The notes: generated from the sequence alone by a model not told the origin. A stretch of DNA of 64,000 bases from Bimuria novae-zelandiae CBS 107.79 (GCA_010015655.1 ML976660.1:1041515-1105514); one strand, 5' to 3'; positions 34,612-46,995 are shown, counted from the stretch's first letter. Made by a program: numbers and translations.

Positions 34612-36545
34612 TCAGGTCAGCACGTACTTGGGGCCCTCGCCACCTTGCGGGGTGACCCAATTGATGTCCTGGTCGGGTACTTTAATATCGCATGTCTTGC
34701 AGTGGACGCAGCTAAGTGAGGATTAGTCTTGCCGCTAAATGGAGTTTGGGTTCGGATGGCTTACTTTTGGGCGTTGATTTGGAACCTCACGCCCAATTCT
34801 TTGCTGTCGTCCTCAACATACTCGTAGACCCCAGCGGGACAGAATCGGTTTTCGACGCCCTTGTACTTGGGCCATTCCTTTTGGGCATGCGCATCCCAAT
34901 CCTTGACCTGCAGGTGGACAGGCTGGTCCTCCTCGTGATTGGTGCCGCTACGGCTGACACTTGTCAAAATGTCGAAGCTGATTTGACCGTCCGGCTTAGG
35001 ATACTCGATCTTTTTACACTCGTCCGCAGTCTTGGTGGTAGCATAATCCGGCTTACCGTGCTTCAGCGTCCATGGCGACTTGCCTCGGAAGAGGTATGCC
35101 TCAAGGCCAGAGTAAAGAACACCACCATAAAGGCCTAGCGGAGTGTGGAACGACGGTCGCATGTTTCTTACTTGCTTCAACTCAGACCAGATGGACGAAT
35201 TGCGCAGCTTGTCCTCATAATCGTACAGGAACACGGTCCCTTCCGGGCTTCCCTGCAACGCATCCCAAGTGGCTTCGGCTGCAAGCATCCCAGATCGCAT
35301 AGCAGTATGCGTACCTTTGATCTTTGGTACGTTCAGAAATCCAGCAGTATCACCGATCAGGGCGCCACCGGGGAATGCGCATTTTGGTATTGACTGGAAA
35401 CCACCCTCTACAAGGGTCCTCGCGCCATACGAGATGCACTTGCCTCCTTCAAGCACGTCTCGATAGAAGGGGTGGTGCTTCATTTTCTGGAACTCACCAT
35501 ACGGTGCCAACCATGGATTGGGGTAGTCTAACCCTGTGACCAAGCCAATGCTCACCAGGTTGTCTCCAAAATGGTACATCCAGCCGCCGCCGTAAGTGTC
35601 TTTGGGAAGGGGGTAACCCATTGAGTGGGAAATAAGACCCGATTGGAACTTCTCTGGTTGCACTTCCCAGATTTCCTTAATGCCGAGGGCGTATGTCTGG
35701 TGCTGGCTGTCGCGTCTCAAGTCGTACTTCTTAATGACTTGCTTCGAAAGGCTACCATGGCAACCTTCACCGAGCAATGTCACACGAGCATGGAACTCCA
35801 TGCCGCGCTCGAAAGAGTCTTTGGGAGCACCGTCTCTACCGATGCCGAGGTCGTTGGTCGCTACACCCTTGACCACGCCCTCATGGTTGTACAGTATTTC
35901 TGAGGCTGCGAATCCGGGGTATACCTCCACACCGACCTCCTCTGCACGCTCGCCAAGCCACTTAACCAGCTGGTTCAAACTTATGATGTAGTTGCCGTGA
36001 TTGTTCATCTGTGGAGGCTTAGGCATCCATATCGCACTATTTTTGGTGAGGAATCGCATGCGATCTTCTTTAGCTGGTGTGATGTGTTCGTATCGGTTGG
36101 GATTATCTTCCGACCTCCAGTCCGGAAGAAGCTCATCCAGTGCAGACGGTTCGATGACGTTGCCCGAGACAATGTGGTCGCCCAACTCTCCGGCCTTTTC
36201 CAGCACCAGCACTCGGAAATCTTCATTTCCAGCCTCGTTTGCCAGCTGCTTCAGCTTGATGGCCGCCGACAACCCTGCGGGCCCGCCACCGACGATGCAG
36301 ACGTCGACCTCATCTGCCTCCCGTTCGATTTGGCGTGGGTCATCATTGACCGAGGCTAAACGTGTCCGAGCGGTGGAGGATATGGCTCTTCTTTGGCCAG
36401 CAATCCGTAGTGCAGGTCGGTATGAGTCCCGTGGCAATTGAGTCCGATGCGCGGTGCAAGGAAAAGCACAAAGCGCGAGCTGTGTGAGGCGAGACGACGG
36501 GGCAATTCGACGGGACAGTGCAGCAGGGAGCGATCGGGAGGCCAT
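34612..36545 (-). CDS. Electron transfer flavoprotein-ubiquinone oxidoreductase, mitochondrial
   Basis: Exons 36545-34765 and 34711-34612 encode 626 aa. [20 protein letters not shown] is a mitochondrial presequence. The FAD motif is [15 protein letters not shown], followed by the [14 protein letters not shown] segment, an ubiquinone-site region and the C-terminal 4Fe-4S ferredoxin part. The 53-bp intron joins INAQ to [19 protein letters not shown], providing cluster cysteines CxxCxxC. It passes electrons from ETF (fatty-acid and amino-acid oxidation) to the quinone pool in the inner membrane. The frame is open to an ATG at 36635, but the presequence favours 36545. Without the intron the iron-sulphur cysteines would be lost. 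Confidence 0.93.
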
Positions 36546-38295
36546 TGCGGCAGGCGCGGTCGAGTTGCGGGCGTCGCGCGAAAGAAGAAGGAACGACCTC
36601 ACGACCCCATTCTCGAATTCAAAATCAAATGCCAATTCATGACGATATTCCCAGCCGGCTTCGGCTGCTTGCCCCGGACGGAACCGAGGTTAAGCTAAGC
36701 GGAAAATGGATTGCTGGTTGTAAACCGACAATACGCGCCCTCTTACTGGTCCACCCCACCTCTATGCAAAGAGCACTTCTCGTCCCCTCAGCTGGAGCTG
36801 GAACTGTTCTCCTTGTCCTGAAAGAGAGTTTGTTGCTCTTTTCCCCCCGCACGAGCGCCCCCATTCTTGCTAAAAGGATGACGGCACGTGTCAGCCAAGC
36901 ATCCCGATATGGAAAGGCGTGTAAACGATTTCAAGCTCACACACTGCACACGCTACACTGCACATGTCAACACCACAGTGCGATGCATCGAAATAGCGGG
37001 CAATTCTGAACATCTTTGCGGTTTCCAAAGGCTCCCGCTCTGCTGTGCACCGGCTCCTTCTGAGCGTTGAGCCGACACTCGTGGAGCTGTAGACGTAGTG
37101 TTACTGCCCACAGTGACGCTTCTGATCCGTCCACTCTGGCACTGGCAGCGCTTTCGTTGACGCGTCCGCATCGCCAACGACGAGCTGCAACCCTTCATAC
37201 TATTATAACTGGGCCGTCGTTTGCTACCGAACACTAACATGACTATCAAACGCCTATCATTCTACACAGCTGGTTCCGGGGACCGAAGAATGATCGAGCC
37301 CCGCACATCGGCGTGAAATGAAACCTAGCATGGAGCAAACGCATCCACACTGACGGCAGCGGACACTGGATCATCGCTGCTCTTTCTTCTGTTTAAAATG
37401 ACACACTCCTGCGCCTTACGAAAAATGACGCATACACCACGGTTGCTGTTGGATACCTTCACTCCTCTGTTGCAGCCTGGGAGCAAGCAACACGACAACA
37501 AGATGTACGACTCTCCGCATGCGCGTACAACTGACGCGAACTGTCGGCACTCTCGCGTGTGTGCACCATGTCGCAATCTGAGGCTCCGAGCTCTGTGATG
37601 ATGCTCCTCGCCTCGGCCTGCCCTGAAACCGGGCAAGCTTCAGGAATCCCTGGTCGCCTGCATGCCTCAGTCACACACCAAACTCATGCGTTTGATCAAG
37701 CTTTTCGCCCGTTCCCCCGCATCCTGGTCTGTCTGCTACAGTGTCTCTGACAACAGACGTTGGGGCTACAGTTAGACATCACTCGACCGGATTGGCCTGC
37801 CACCCCTGGACAGCCCCATCGGACTTGCTCTGGCTGTGTCTGGCGCCACCTGGTGCCCTCTGCACGTTATTTTCTCCGGATTCCTGTTGAAACCCACATG
37901 TTCGATGCCCAGTCGATGCTTTTGTTCCTGTGAGAGAAAATCGGGGCCTTGGCTTGTTGTTCCTCTAGAAGCCTTGCAACCTAAGGGCTTCTCAGGCATG
38001 GAACGTTAGATGCACACGGGATCTGCCCAAACAAGGCTCTAATTACTGTCTTTGAACATATCATCGATTCACTTCTAAAAATGTATGCAGGGTCAAAGCG
38101 GCTGGGCCGTATATATCGCAGGCCATCCCTCAGGCAAGTCTTCACTCCATCTCTACGCCCAGTCTTTCAGTCTTCTCCGTGCAGAGCACTTTATTTACAT
38201 TCCTTTCTTGGAGAGCTGAGCTCACTGTTCATTATTTGCTACCATCTATTACATACTTGATCACCACTCTTTATCGCTTTACTTTGTCTTTAGCC
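36546..38295. promoter_or_regulatory. Long divergent intergenic region
   Basis: About 1.75 kb between ETF-QO and the repeat-rich secreted protein, with only short unsupported ORFs. Near the right end a TATATAT-type box at about 38108 and a pyrimidine-rich leader (TTCACTCCATCTCTACGCCC) precede the secreted protein, as in strongly expressed fungal genes. Confidence 0.45.
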
Positions 38296-39473
38296 ATGAA
38301 GACCACACTCACTCTTCTCACTCTTCTCTCCTCGGCTCTCGTCACAGCAGCCCCGGCTCCCTTTGTCAAACCGGGACCAGTCGTTACCACCAGTACCGAA
38401 AATGTGGCCATTCCCCAGCCCAACTTCGATCGTCGTGAGCTCGTTGCAGACTTCCAAAAGAGGACTCTCCAGCTCCGAGATGCCCTTGTAGCGGCTCGTG
38501 GTGGCAAGGCCAACAACGCCGATGCCGCTGCCGCTCAGGATGGCCAAGCTGCCGATGCCGGTGCTGGAAACGCAGCGGATCAGGCTCAGGGAGGTAAAGG
38601 CAAGAAGAATAAGCAGGGACAGGCTGCCGCCGATCAGCAAAACGCTCAGGACGGTCAGGCCGCCCAGGGTCAGCAGAATGCGCAGGGCGGGCAGGCGGCT
38701 CAAGATGGGCAGGCGGCTCAAGATGGGCAGGCGGCTCAGGACGGTCAAGCTGCCCAAGGCGCTCAGGATGCTCAAGGCGCTCAGGGGCAAGGGAAAAAGG
38801 GCAAGGGTAACAAGCAGGGCCAGCAAGCCGCTGCCGATCAAGCCGCCGCAGACCAAGCTGCTCAGAATGGCCAACTGGCGCAAGATGGACAGGCTGCTCA
38901 GAACAACCAAACGGCTCAGGGTGCTCAAGATCAGCAGGGGCAAGGGAAGAAGGGCAAGGGCAAAGGTAACAAGCAGGGTCAGCAAGCTGCTGCCGATCAA
39001 GCTGCTCAGGATGGACAAGCCGCTCAGAACGACCAAGCTGCTCAGGATGGTCAAGCTGCTCAAGATGGACAGGCCGCTCAGGGGCAAGGGAAGAAGGGCA
39101 AGGGCAAGGGGAACAAGCAGGGTCAAGCTGCTGCTGAACAAGCTGCTGCCAATCAAGCCGCTGCTGGTCAAGCTGCTGCAGGAAGTAAGCACTCTCTTCC
39201 TACACCACTCCCCGACCGCTTGCTAACCAACACGCAGATGCCACCAATATCGCCAATGGTGCTGCTGGTGCTGCTGCTAATGCCACTCTCGCGAACAACG
39301 GCACTGCCGCAGCTAACGGCACCGGAAACGCAAACAATGGCAATGGCAAGGGTAAGGGCAAGGGTAAGGGCAAAGGCAAGGGTAAGGGCAAAGGCAAGGG
39401 TAAGGGCAAAGGCAAGGGTAAGGGCAAGGGCAACGCTCAGGGCGCCGGTGCCGCTGGAGCAGGAGCCGGAGCT

Positions 39474-39506
<33 letters not shown>

Positions 39507-39662
39507 GGAAACGGTCTCCTCGACTCTCTCTCCAGCCTCGTTGGCGATCTCCTCGGTGGAGGTGCCGGCAACGCCGCTGCAGCGAATGCCCAACAGGGCG
39601 GTGCCGCCGGTGCGGGCCTGCAGCTCTTGGACGTCGGCGGTGTAGGCAAGGGCCTCAACTAA
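38296..39662 (+). CDS. Secreted low-complexity repeat protein (Ala/Gln/Gly/Lys-rich)
   Basis: Exons 38296-39184 and 39238-39662 give 437 aa. MKTTLTLLTLLSSALVTA is a signal peptide. A short propeptide-like stretch ends in DFQKR, a Kex2-type site. The rest is repeats: many copies of a five-residue AQDGQ/AAQ-type unit interrupted four times by a basic module (GKKGKGNKQGQ and variants), then after the intron a (GK)n tract and an (AG)n tract, ending GLLDSLSSLVGDLLGG and a hydrophobic-capped tail. The 53-bp intron has GTAAGC, GCTAAC and CAG; without it the frame leaves the repeats. No catalytic domain is visible. The likely place is the cell wall or extracellular matrix; adhesion, cation-binding or effector roles are possibilities only. 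Confidence 0.8.
39349..39510 (+). repeat. Coding microsatellites: (GK)n and (AG)n
   Basis: Positions about 39349-39432 repeat AAGGGTAAGGGC-type 12-bp units coding Gly-Lys, and about 39466-39510 repeat 6-bp GCCGGA units coding Ala-Gly. Both lie in exon 2 of the secreted repeat protein and are likely to vary in copy number between strains. Confidence 0.85.
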
Positions 39663-41007
39663 GCGCTCTTCACGCTTACTTCTCTCCCTCTCTGCAGCGT
39701 GCAGTCATACATGGGACTGTGTATGTGCCCGCACACAAACACGTTTGGACATATTTTCTTTGGGGACGGAGACTTGGGTTTGGAGATAGTACTTTTGCGC
39801 GGATCCCTAGATGGGCTGGCCGCGCCGGTAGACATTGGTTATGTAGGAAATGTCAGTCGATCTGACGGTATTGTAATGATATGACACCATGACACCATTT
39901 TCAGTCTCTCTATTTCATGCTGTTACTTCGTGTGAACATCACTGTCAATCTCTCTCTTCCTTCTATTTCCCGCTGTTATTTCAAATGGGCACTTGGGCAG
40001 CGATGTTCTCTGAAGTGTGCTCAAACGATGAGCTCCTCAGGCTAAGCCATCTGCCTCAGGCGTCGTAAGCTCCGCGGTTGCAGGAGGTGATCAGACGGTT
40101 TGGTCGATCGAATGACGTTTGGTGGTATGAGCGTACGGCGCATGATGAAACATTGAGCTCCTTGTTTACGTACGTCGATGCCGTTGAGCGTAATGCATGC
40201 ATAAATATTCTGTTCTCACTCATCGCCAAGCGCTGCAGTTTGCGCTGGGCCTATAGAAACTTGGTTATACTTTACTCGTAGTTATCTAGCTTTGGCTCGT
40301 TATGTAGTAAATCATCGTTGAACTACACTCCGGGGATTTGTTGCGTTCGTTACTACTTTTTGTACTCGGTGCTCACTTAGATCTCTTTGCAATAAATCTC
40401 CTGGAGTGTAGCCTACGCCTAACGGCCAGGTACAAAATAGGTGCATTTAGCTACTGTATTGCTTAGCCTGAAGCGATACAACAAAGATGAATACCAATTA
40501 GAATTGTCTCACCTAACCTTGTACCTTAATAATCAGGTAGCTGTCCCTGCAAAAAAGACTACATGAAACTGCGACCTTAGAATAGTTTCATGAATAACAT
40601 TTACCTACACTCAGGGCAAGAAGACAGCTGCTTTATGTCCTGAAAGTGACTTTCCAATTTTGTTTGATTTACATCTATTTGTACCTGCTAAGTTTTAATT
40701 ACTTGTAGGATTCGGAGAGCATGTAGTAGTACGTACAGTCATGCAATCAGCGCGAAGTATAGATTACTTATATCCTTTTGATTGATTCTGATGGATGTGT
40801 TTCCAGCCTTTAATACTTTTACCTTATAGGACGGGTGGTCTTGGTTTACACGATTATTCCCTAACAACTTCTATTAGCACAATGAGGGGCGCACATCGCA
40901 GTGATCAATTTCTAGGTATCCCTTATTACGGTTTTTTTGACACACTATCGTCTGGAAAAATAAAGGAATACTGAAAATGAAGTGCGGCTGGTTATGTCAT
41001 GACATCG
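39663..41007. other. Intergenic, no supported gene
   Basis: About 1.3 kb, moderately AT-rich towards the right. No ORF with domain-like sequence and no repeats found elsewhere in the window. Confidence 0.55.
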
Positions 41008-42667
41008 TCAATCAATTGGTAACCCATAGTGTTCAGACATGAGGTCGAAAACCCTCGTGTAAGTACCCGACCTTTTGTACGAAGAAGCTCTTCTCACAAT
41101 TTCAATAAGATCATTGCCTTTCCAGCTGCCCCGGGGTACAACGGTGGCCAGCAACGCTCCGAAATCCTCTAGATCATATTGGCGCTCGAGCCTATTGAGA
41201 AACAGTTTTCCGCATCCGATATCGAGCAATGCAGCCGTCACCATCAGGGCTGCCATTCGCTTCCTTTGTTTAGTATCCGCGCGAACATAAACAAGTTCAA
41301 ATATGGCCGGCTCACATTCGGTGTTACGAATTATCGCCAGAGTGAGCGTGGCAACGCTTGTGGGAATGGGAGTTCTGAGATCATTTAAGAGAACGAGCAT
41401 TACTGCTGCTCCATGATGCCTGTTGCTTGCTGCCGCTTCGAATGCGTATCGATCGTCGAAATGATACACGCCCCTTAACTTTTGACGGAATGCGAATACT
41501 TCATCCTCATTGCCTGTCTCCAAGATCTTGATGAAAGCTTTCCAAGGTGTTCGTCTAATGAGCATCAGGAAGTCATCCATCCGTTCAAAGGGGCAAGAGA
41601 GAATTCCAAAAATGAACGACGTTGCGTTGTCAAGCACTTGTTCCACTGATTGCGTATATTCTGGTCGCAGCTCGTCCGTATCTGCCGCATCGGAGGAAAT
41701 ACCTAGTAGGGCGTATACTCTGTCTCGACTATCGCTTGCTTGGCTGGTGCTGAATTTGTGGAGTATGGTGTACAGATTTCGGTTGTGACGCCACCAGCAT
41801 TCAGAGCTGTTCCTTGACGGTCCAAGCATTGTCTCTAGAACGGCCTGGCGGTGCTGGCCGGGGTCTACGCCCATAATAGATGGTGCAAGGGTAAAGATCT
41901 GCGGGGAAACTGCTTTGGCGCCCGCACAGACAATTGTATTTTTCGCATTGGCCACTTCTTGTAAGATCCACACTCGGTCGAACCAAGATCGCCGCATGAG
42001 CTCGAGCAAACCGCGTGTGTGGTCGTCATGCCAATCCTGATTGGGTTGTTTCTCTGACCAGAGCTCTCGGTAACGAGCGAGACGCGCTTCATCACCAGGG
42101 TCAAGTTGTATGTATGGCCGTAGTAGTTGGCTTTGTTGTTGCGGCTGCGACCATAACTTCTCCGTCGGTATTGTTTGTAAACTTCGCACTGGAAGAATCT
42201 AATTTGTTGAATGAATCCTGTGGAGTGCTCTTTTCTAACCATTCCAGGGTAGTTAGAATCAGATCGGTGCCAGACGTACCATGACCTAGCCAAAATATGA
42301 CCTGCTCCGCTCCAGAATAGATATCGCCCATTTGCCGGACCTGATGCCCCCTCTCCTAGTCATTCGATTGATCGATACAGATAGAGTCGACCCAAAGGAT
42401 TCTATCTTCATCTTCAAGGCGTAGGTGTTGCAGCGCAATGTACAATTTCTTCGTTATGGCGAGATGTTTGCCGTTCAGCCTGATGCCGTGGGGCGTTTCC
42501 GAACTGCCCCAGACATACGACAATGCCTCAAAAGGTACGCCGTCCGTGGCTTGGAAAAAAGCTTCAAATAACTCGCATTTTATGTCTTCATCGCGTCCTT
42601 TGAGGAGGCGTAAGAGGCGGAAAGAGCGCGTGTCGACGTCTAGCGGCTTGTACTGAAATGCATCCAT
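41008..42667 (-). pseudogene. HET (heterokaryon incompatibility) domain gene with one in-frame stop
   Basis: Exons 42667-42280 and 42188-41008 (91-bp intron) read as 522 codons. The HET domain is clear: FEALSYVWG, then ILWVDSICIDQSND, GHQVRQMGDIYSGAEQVIFWLG and the RSWFDRVWILQEV block. Directly after ICIDQSND a TAG at 42358-42356 replaces a residue that is Gln in most relatives (QSND-Q-ERGHQV), and the same frame continues with perfect HET sequence. CAG to TAG is a CpA-to-TpA change, as RIP produces. No other break is visible, so either this allele is freshly inactivated or there is a sequencing error. Intact members trigger cell death upon nonself recognition. It is divergent from a second HET gene 786 bp away. 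Confidence 0.8.
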
Positions 42668-43453
42668 TACATGCTACAAACAGAGCCGATACCGCTGGAG
42701 GGTGTGCAGAGTCTTCAATGGTCACTGTTAGACGTTAGATTTCTAAGATCTGGGGGTTGAGCGTAAGTGAGTTGGAGCACAACCCCCATCACACATGCCC
42801 GCATTACAGTCTGTCTAGGCTCCAAAATCAAAGAATGTTTCCTCATGAGGCTGTTAAAACTGACTCAGGCACTAACCTCAGCACATTTATTTTAATGCAT
42901 TGGAATCATGATCGGTGCAGAGTTCAGGAATGTTAAAATAGCTCAATAGCAATCGAAGATTGGAATGTCCAGGTGCGATGACGTGCCATTGTCCTGGACA
43001 TCAAGCTAACCACATTAAGATGGCGCGAAGCATCCATGGTTCGGCTTCTCCTTCTCATCACATAATCCCCTTCGCGACCTCAATAATGAAAACGTCTTGG
43101 AAAATCGACTTTATTGGGCAATCAGCATTTTATCCGTTCTCATTGATATAAAGACTTCGTTGTCGATGGCTGAGTTTGGCTCCGCGTGGAGGCGCGCAAG
43201 AACCTTGGAAATGTGGCTGTACCGTAAGTAAAGGCAAATACGAGCCGCGCAGCTGAATGTGCTATGCTTCTGCCTTCCGGTGGAGCCTGTCTCGCCTCAC
43301 CGTCGGTGTCTACAATAAAAACGGTTCTTACTTATCTACGCGTGGGCCACTCTGCTTGCGCCATCTTACTTCCGGCTGAAGGCGTAATCTATGTCATTCT
43401 AACGACCACTATCGAATGGATATTACAAGATAGAGGACGCCCAGCCTGCTGCA
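42668..43453. promoter_or_regulatory. Divergent promoter region between two HET genes
   Basis: About 790 bp between the two divergent HET starts. No gene is supported inside. Confidence 0.45.
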
Positions 43454-45066
43454 ATGGATGCCCACATTGCAATGGAGCCCTCCGTACAAAATCTAGAAAC
43501 TCAACAAGCCCTACTAGCAAAAACCCTACAAGAAATCTATCAGCCGCTCGACCCTTCACCCGATGAAATTCGAGTAGTCGAAATCCTTCCGACGCTTCGC
43601 GACGGGATGATACAAGTTTCACTGCGAAAAGAACGCCTGCCGACGAATGTCCAATGTCTCTCTTACAGGTGGGGTGACCCCTCTCCCAGTCCCATTATCC
43701 TGGTCAACGGTCGCGAAATGAGAGTTCGCAAGAAACTTTTCGACTTTCTCCAAACTGCCGGTGAAAGATTCTATAGCACGTCATTGTGGATCGACGCTAT
43801 TTGCATCAATCAAACGGGCGACGCAGAGAGGAGCTACCAGGTGGGGCTTATGGGAAGGATCTACTACAACGCTGTCAAAGCCATTCTCTGGTTGGGCCTT
43901 GCGCCGGAGCTGGATGAGCTTCTAGAGCCATGCAACGTCCCTAGCCTTCGGGAGGTAACGAACTCGTGTGCACACCTTAACAGGTATAGCCAGGCTCAAT
44001 CCAGCACCTTATCTGGAGCCCGCACTGGTCAAGGTTGTGGATCGTGCAGGAATTATTGTTAGCCAAGGATATTCTGGTTGCCACCGGTTTGCGAAGCGTT
44101 GAGTGGGACGATTTTGTTCACTGTTTCCGTACTGAATTCCTTTTCAACACTGAGAATGTTTCCCGAGAATTGCTCTTCAAAGTCGTACATCTTCAGAAAA
44201 GTCGGATGGTAATGCTATCAAGAGCCAAATCCCGTTTTAATGAGCTCTACCAATCCTGGGGAATGCCAGTGGCTTCTCTCTTCGATCTGATAGGGCTTAT
44301 GGCTGAAGCCGAATGTTCCGACATCCGCGACCGCATCTATGGTATTATCTTTGTTTTAAAAAGGGGCGAGGGCTTCAGAGTCGACTATGGAGACAGCGTT
44401 CAGTCTCCATTCTGGAGGGCACACCGCCACTTTCGCTATGATTACCCCTGGGGGAAGAATTTTAACAAGATGGTTCTAACAGCTTTACACTTGACGCTTA
44501 CGGACGCACTGGGACTGAAGGTTATTGAGAATGAAGAGAAGAAAGAATATGTCGCACTACTCAACGTTTGCCGCTTCTTTCAGCCCTCAGAAAATGGAAG
44601 AGTGGGACAGGCTTGCCCCTCAATCGCCACGGCTTATGATGGGACGCAATGGAGATGTCACTCCGAAAACTGTAGTGTAAATGACATTCAGATTCCACCA
44701 GCGGCGGAAGATGTCTGCATATTCTGCTTGGACGAATCAATGTTCGGTCCATCAGAGATGCACGCAGTATGGTACCGGTCCGCAGGCCAGTACGATTACG
44801 ATTTCCGGCTCATATCCTCAACACCAATGCCTCTGAACGCGGTCTGCATGCCACCGATATTACATATTTTACAGGATTGGATCTATGGAGGTCTCTATGA
44901 GACAGAGGATACGTCAGCGTTCAAGAATGGAGCTGATTTCTTTCAGCGATATGTACCGTATAGGAAACGGCTTGACACACAGAGGTATCAATACGCGATA
45001 GGTTTGGAAGTGCATCGATTGATGCGCGCGATTGTGGTTCAAGAAAGACTCGCATCAAGGGTATAA
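43454..45066 (+). CDS. HET (heterokaryon incompatibility) domain protein
   Basis: Exons 43454-43954 and 44005-45066 encode 520 aa. The HET domain (about 55-230) has VQCLSYRWGD, SLWIDAICINQTGDAERSYQV, MGRIYYNAVKAILWLG and HWSRLWIVQELLLAKDI. The 50-bp intron (GTAACG, CTTAAC, CCAG) joins SLRE to HLIWSPHW and is needed for the last motif. The remaining 290 residues have no domain I recognise but include RDRIYGII, the D-x-R-D-x-x-Y motif seen downstream of HET domains. A second Met at codon 7 could also serve as start. HET proteins mediate allorecognition and programmed cell death. It pairs divergently with the broken HET gene. Confidence 0.85.
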
Positions 45067-45802
45067 GCGTTACAGCCCCCTGTGCTGACAAGACGGCTGT
45101 AGTAAATATACACACGTAAAGACCAACTTTGGCATAAGACCCGTGGCCGATTCCACCGATCGTTCATTCAACCCGCAAATGCGTACCAGCTCCGAATCAC
45201 CCAGCAGGCGTTGTTCAGCGTGTTTTTGAGGTTCCATAACCAGCGGGTGTCCCATGGGGTCCCAACACCAACTCCTAGTACCAGCAAATAGCCTCATACC
45301 CGTTATTATTTGTGAACCTAAGATGAGGCTGAAAAATGATGGTATGCATGATCTACGAAGGGTGAGCGCTGAGGGCGTATATACCAGCAGTCAGGGGTCA
45401 CCGCTCCTCCGGGAAGCTGCATACGCCAGCAATTAGGTGTCACCGCTTCTCCAGGAAGCTGCATATGCCATATGCAACATAACAAATGAAGGAAAACAAG
45501 CCATCTGCAGGCTGGCAGTCTCACCGGAAGCTTCACCCATCACATTATTAAACTGGACGACTTTTCTCCTCTCGAAGCAGTCCCCAATTCGGAGCAACTG
45601 GGAGGATTGAGCTCAAGTAACGACTGTGGGAGCACGACACATGTGGCGATCTTGCACAATGATCTTGGAAACGAAAATTTCGCATATACACAGTAGTAAA
45701 TTGCGGATTGCATGAAATATATACAATCGAAGTCCTTCTCATGAAGCTAACACTCCATCAAGCCATTACGGCGCCATCATCGAACCATCTCACACCCCGT
45801 AT
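45067..45802. other. Intergenic between convergent genes, with a 42-bp tandem duplication
   Basis: About 0.74 kb holding two head-to-tail 42-bp units (45387-45428 and 45429-45470, listed separately). No gene is supported. Confidence 0.55.
45387..45470. repeat. 42-bp tandem duplication
   Basis: Units 45387-45428 and 45429-45470 share GTCACCGCT.CTCC.GGAAGCTGCATA.GCCA. Most differences between the units are C/T or G/A, as when old duplicates decay by transition. Confidence 0.85.
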
Positions 45803-46995
45803 TTAAATGCACTGAGAGTAGTAAGAGTTATACTCCTTGCAGGTAGCACCATCAGCGCAAGAAGTCGCGCCGGTGTATCCAGCGCCACCGCACTGTCCAT
45901 ACTTAGCGACGCTGCCGCTGGAAGAAGCGCCAGTCGCAGCGGCGGCGGCAGACTTGGTCCTGGTGACGAGGGTGGTGAGAGCGGCCTCAGGGACGTCCTC
46001 CTTCTCGGCCTCCTCGTCAACGGGGACCTCAGTCGCCTCGGGAGCCTCAACGGGCGCGGTGGCGTTGGGAGCAGCGGAAGCAGAGGGAGCGGGAGACACC
46101 GGGGCTTCATCGACAGGGGTCTCCGCCCCAGGGAGCTCAGCGTCGGCACCACACTCGGGGAGAGTCTCGAGCTTGCCCTGGTCGCCCTTGCAGCTGTCCT
46201 TGGTGTCGACCTTGGAGCTGGAACCGCTGCCCTTGTTGACGCCCTTGTATTCGCTGCACACGTTCTTGGTGGAACCGCAAGAGCCGGTGATGGACGCAGT
46301 ATCCCCGAAGTTAGAATTGATGCCGATCAGATCAGACGTCATTCCATAGGCGCGAACATTCTCGACAATAACGTGGCGAGGAGACTTCTGCTCGTTATTC
46401 GTGCAGTCGCCGCAGCTGCGATACAGCTTGCCTGCGTTGACGACGGTGAAGTCCTTGATGGTAACGGCACCAGCACCCTTTGTAGTGTTAGCTTGTGTTA
46501 ATTGCTGAGGAAGTGTAGAGGAGACTTACGTTGTGCTGGACAACCTTGTCCTTGGCTTCCTGAGCTCCACCGCCAATGATTGTGGCATCGCCGGTGCCGA
46601 GGATCGAGATGGCGTCCTCGCAGACGTCACGGAACCAGACGTTGGTGAGATTGCAAGAGCCTTGAGGATGTTAGCTATCGTCTAAGTTCAGATAAGAAAT
46701 GAGAAGTGAGCGTACCCAAGCAGTGCACGCCTTCAAGCGCGTTAGCTCCAATGATCACGTTGGAGAGGCTAGCACCATCCTCGAGGATGAACACGGCGTT
46801 GCTGCTGCCAGTGTCCTCGTCAGAGTCGCACGGCTGGCCGCGGTCAAATTCCCCGTTCTTGAGGTCAACGCTGCCAGTGATGGTGGACGGCTCAGGGAGC
46901 GCAACGACGGCACCAGCCGGAGAGGGAATGTTGAGCGTCTGCGCCAAAGCGAGGCTGGCCGCAAGAGCAGCGAGTTGGATTTGGGTGAACTTCAT
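45803..46995 (-). CDS. Secreted pectate lyase (PL3 type) with C-terminal cellulose-binding module (CBM1)
   Basis: Exons 46995-46716, 46660-46530 and 46477-45803 encode 361 aa. A signal peptide ([18 protein letters not shown]) precedes the beta-helix domain: [39 protein letters not shown], a TIIGGGA..K-x-K-V-V-Q-H-N segment, and [12 protein letters not shown], which are PL3 hallmarks. After the catalytic part comes a Pro/Ala/Glu linker of about 90 residues, then a CBM1 with its conserved cysteines ([22 protein letters not shown]). It should cleave de-esterified pectin by beta-elimination while tethered to cellulose. Two introns of 55 and 52 bp are required. Confidence 0.92.

Noticed and set aside
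38290..39593. Long minus-strand ORFs rich in Leu/Ser/Gly opposite the secreted protein
   Set aside because: Their low complexity mirrors the repeat codons on the plus strand; they lack start context and domains.
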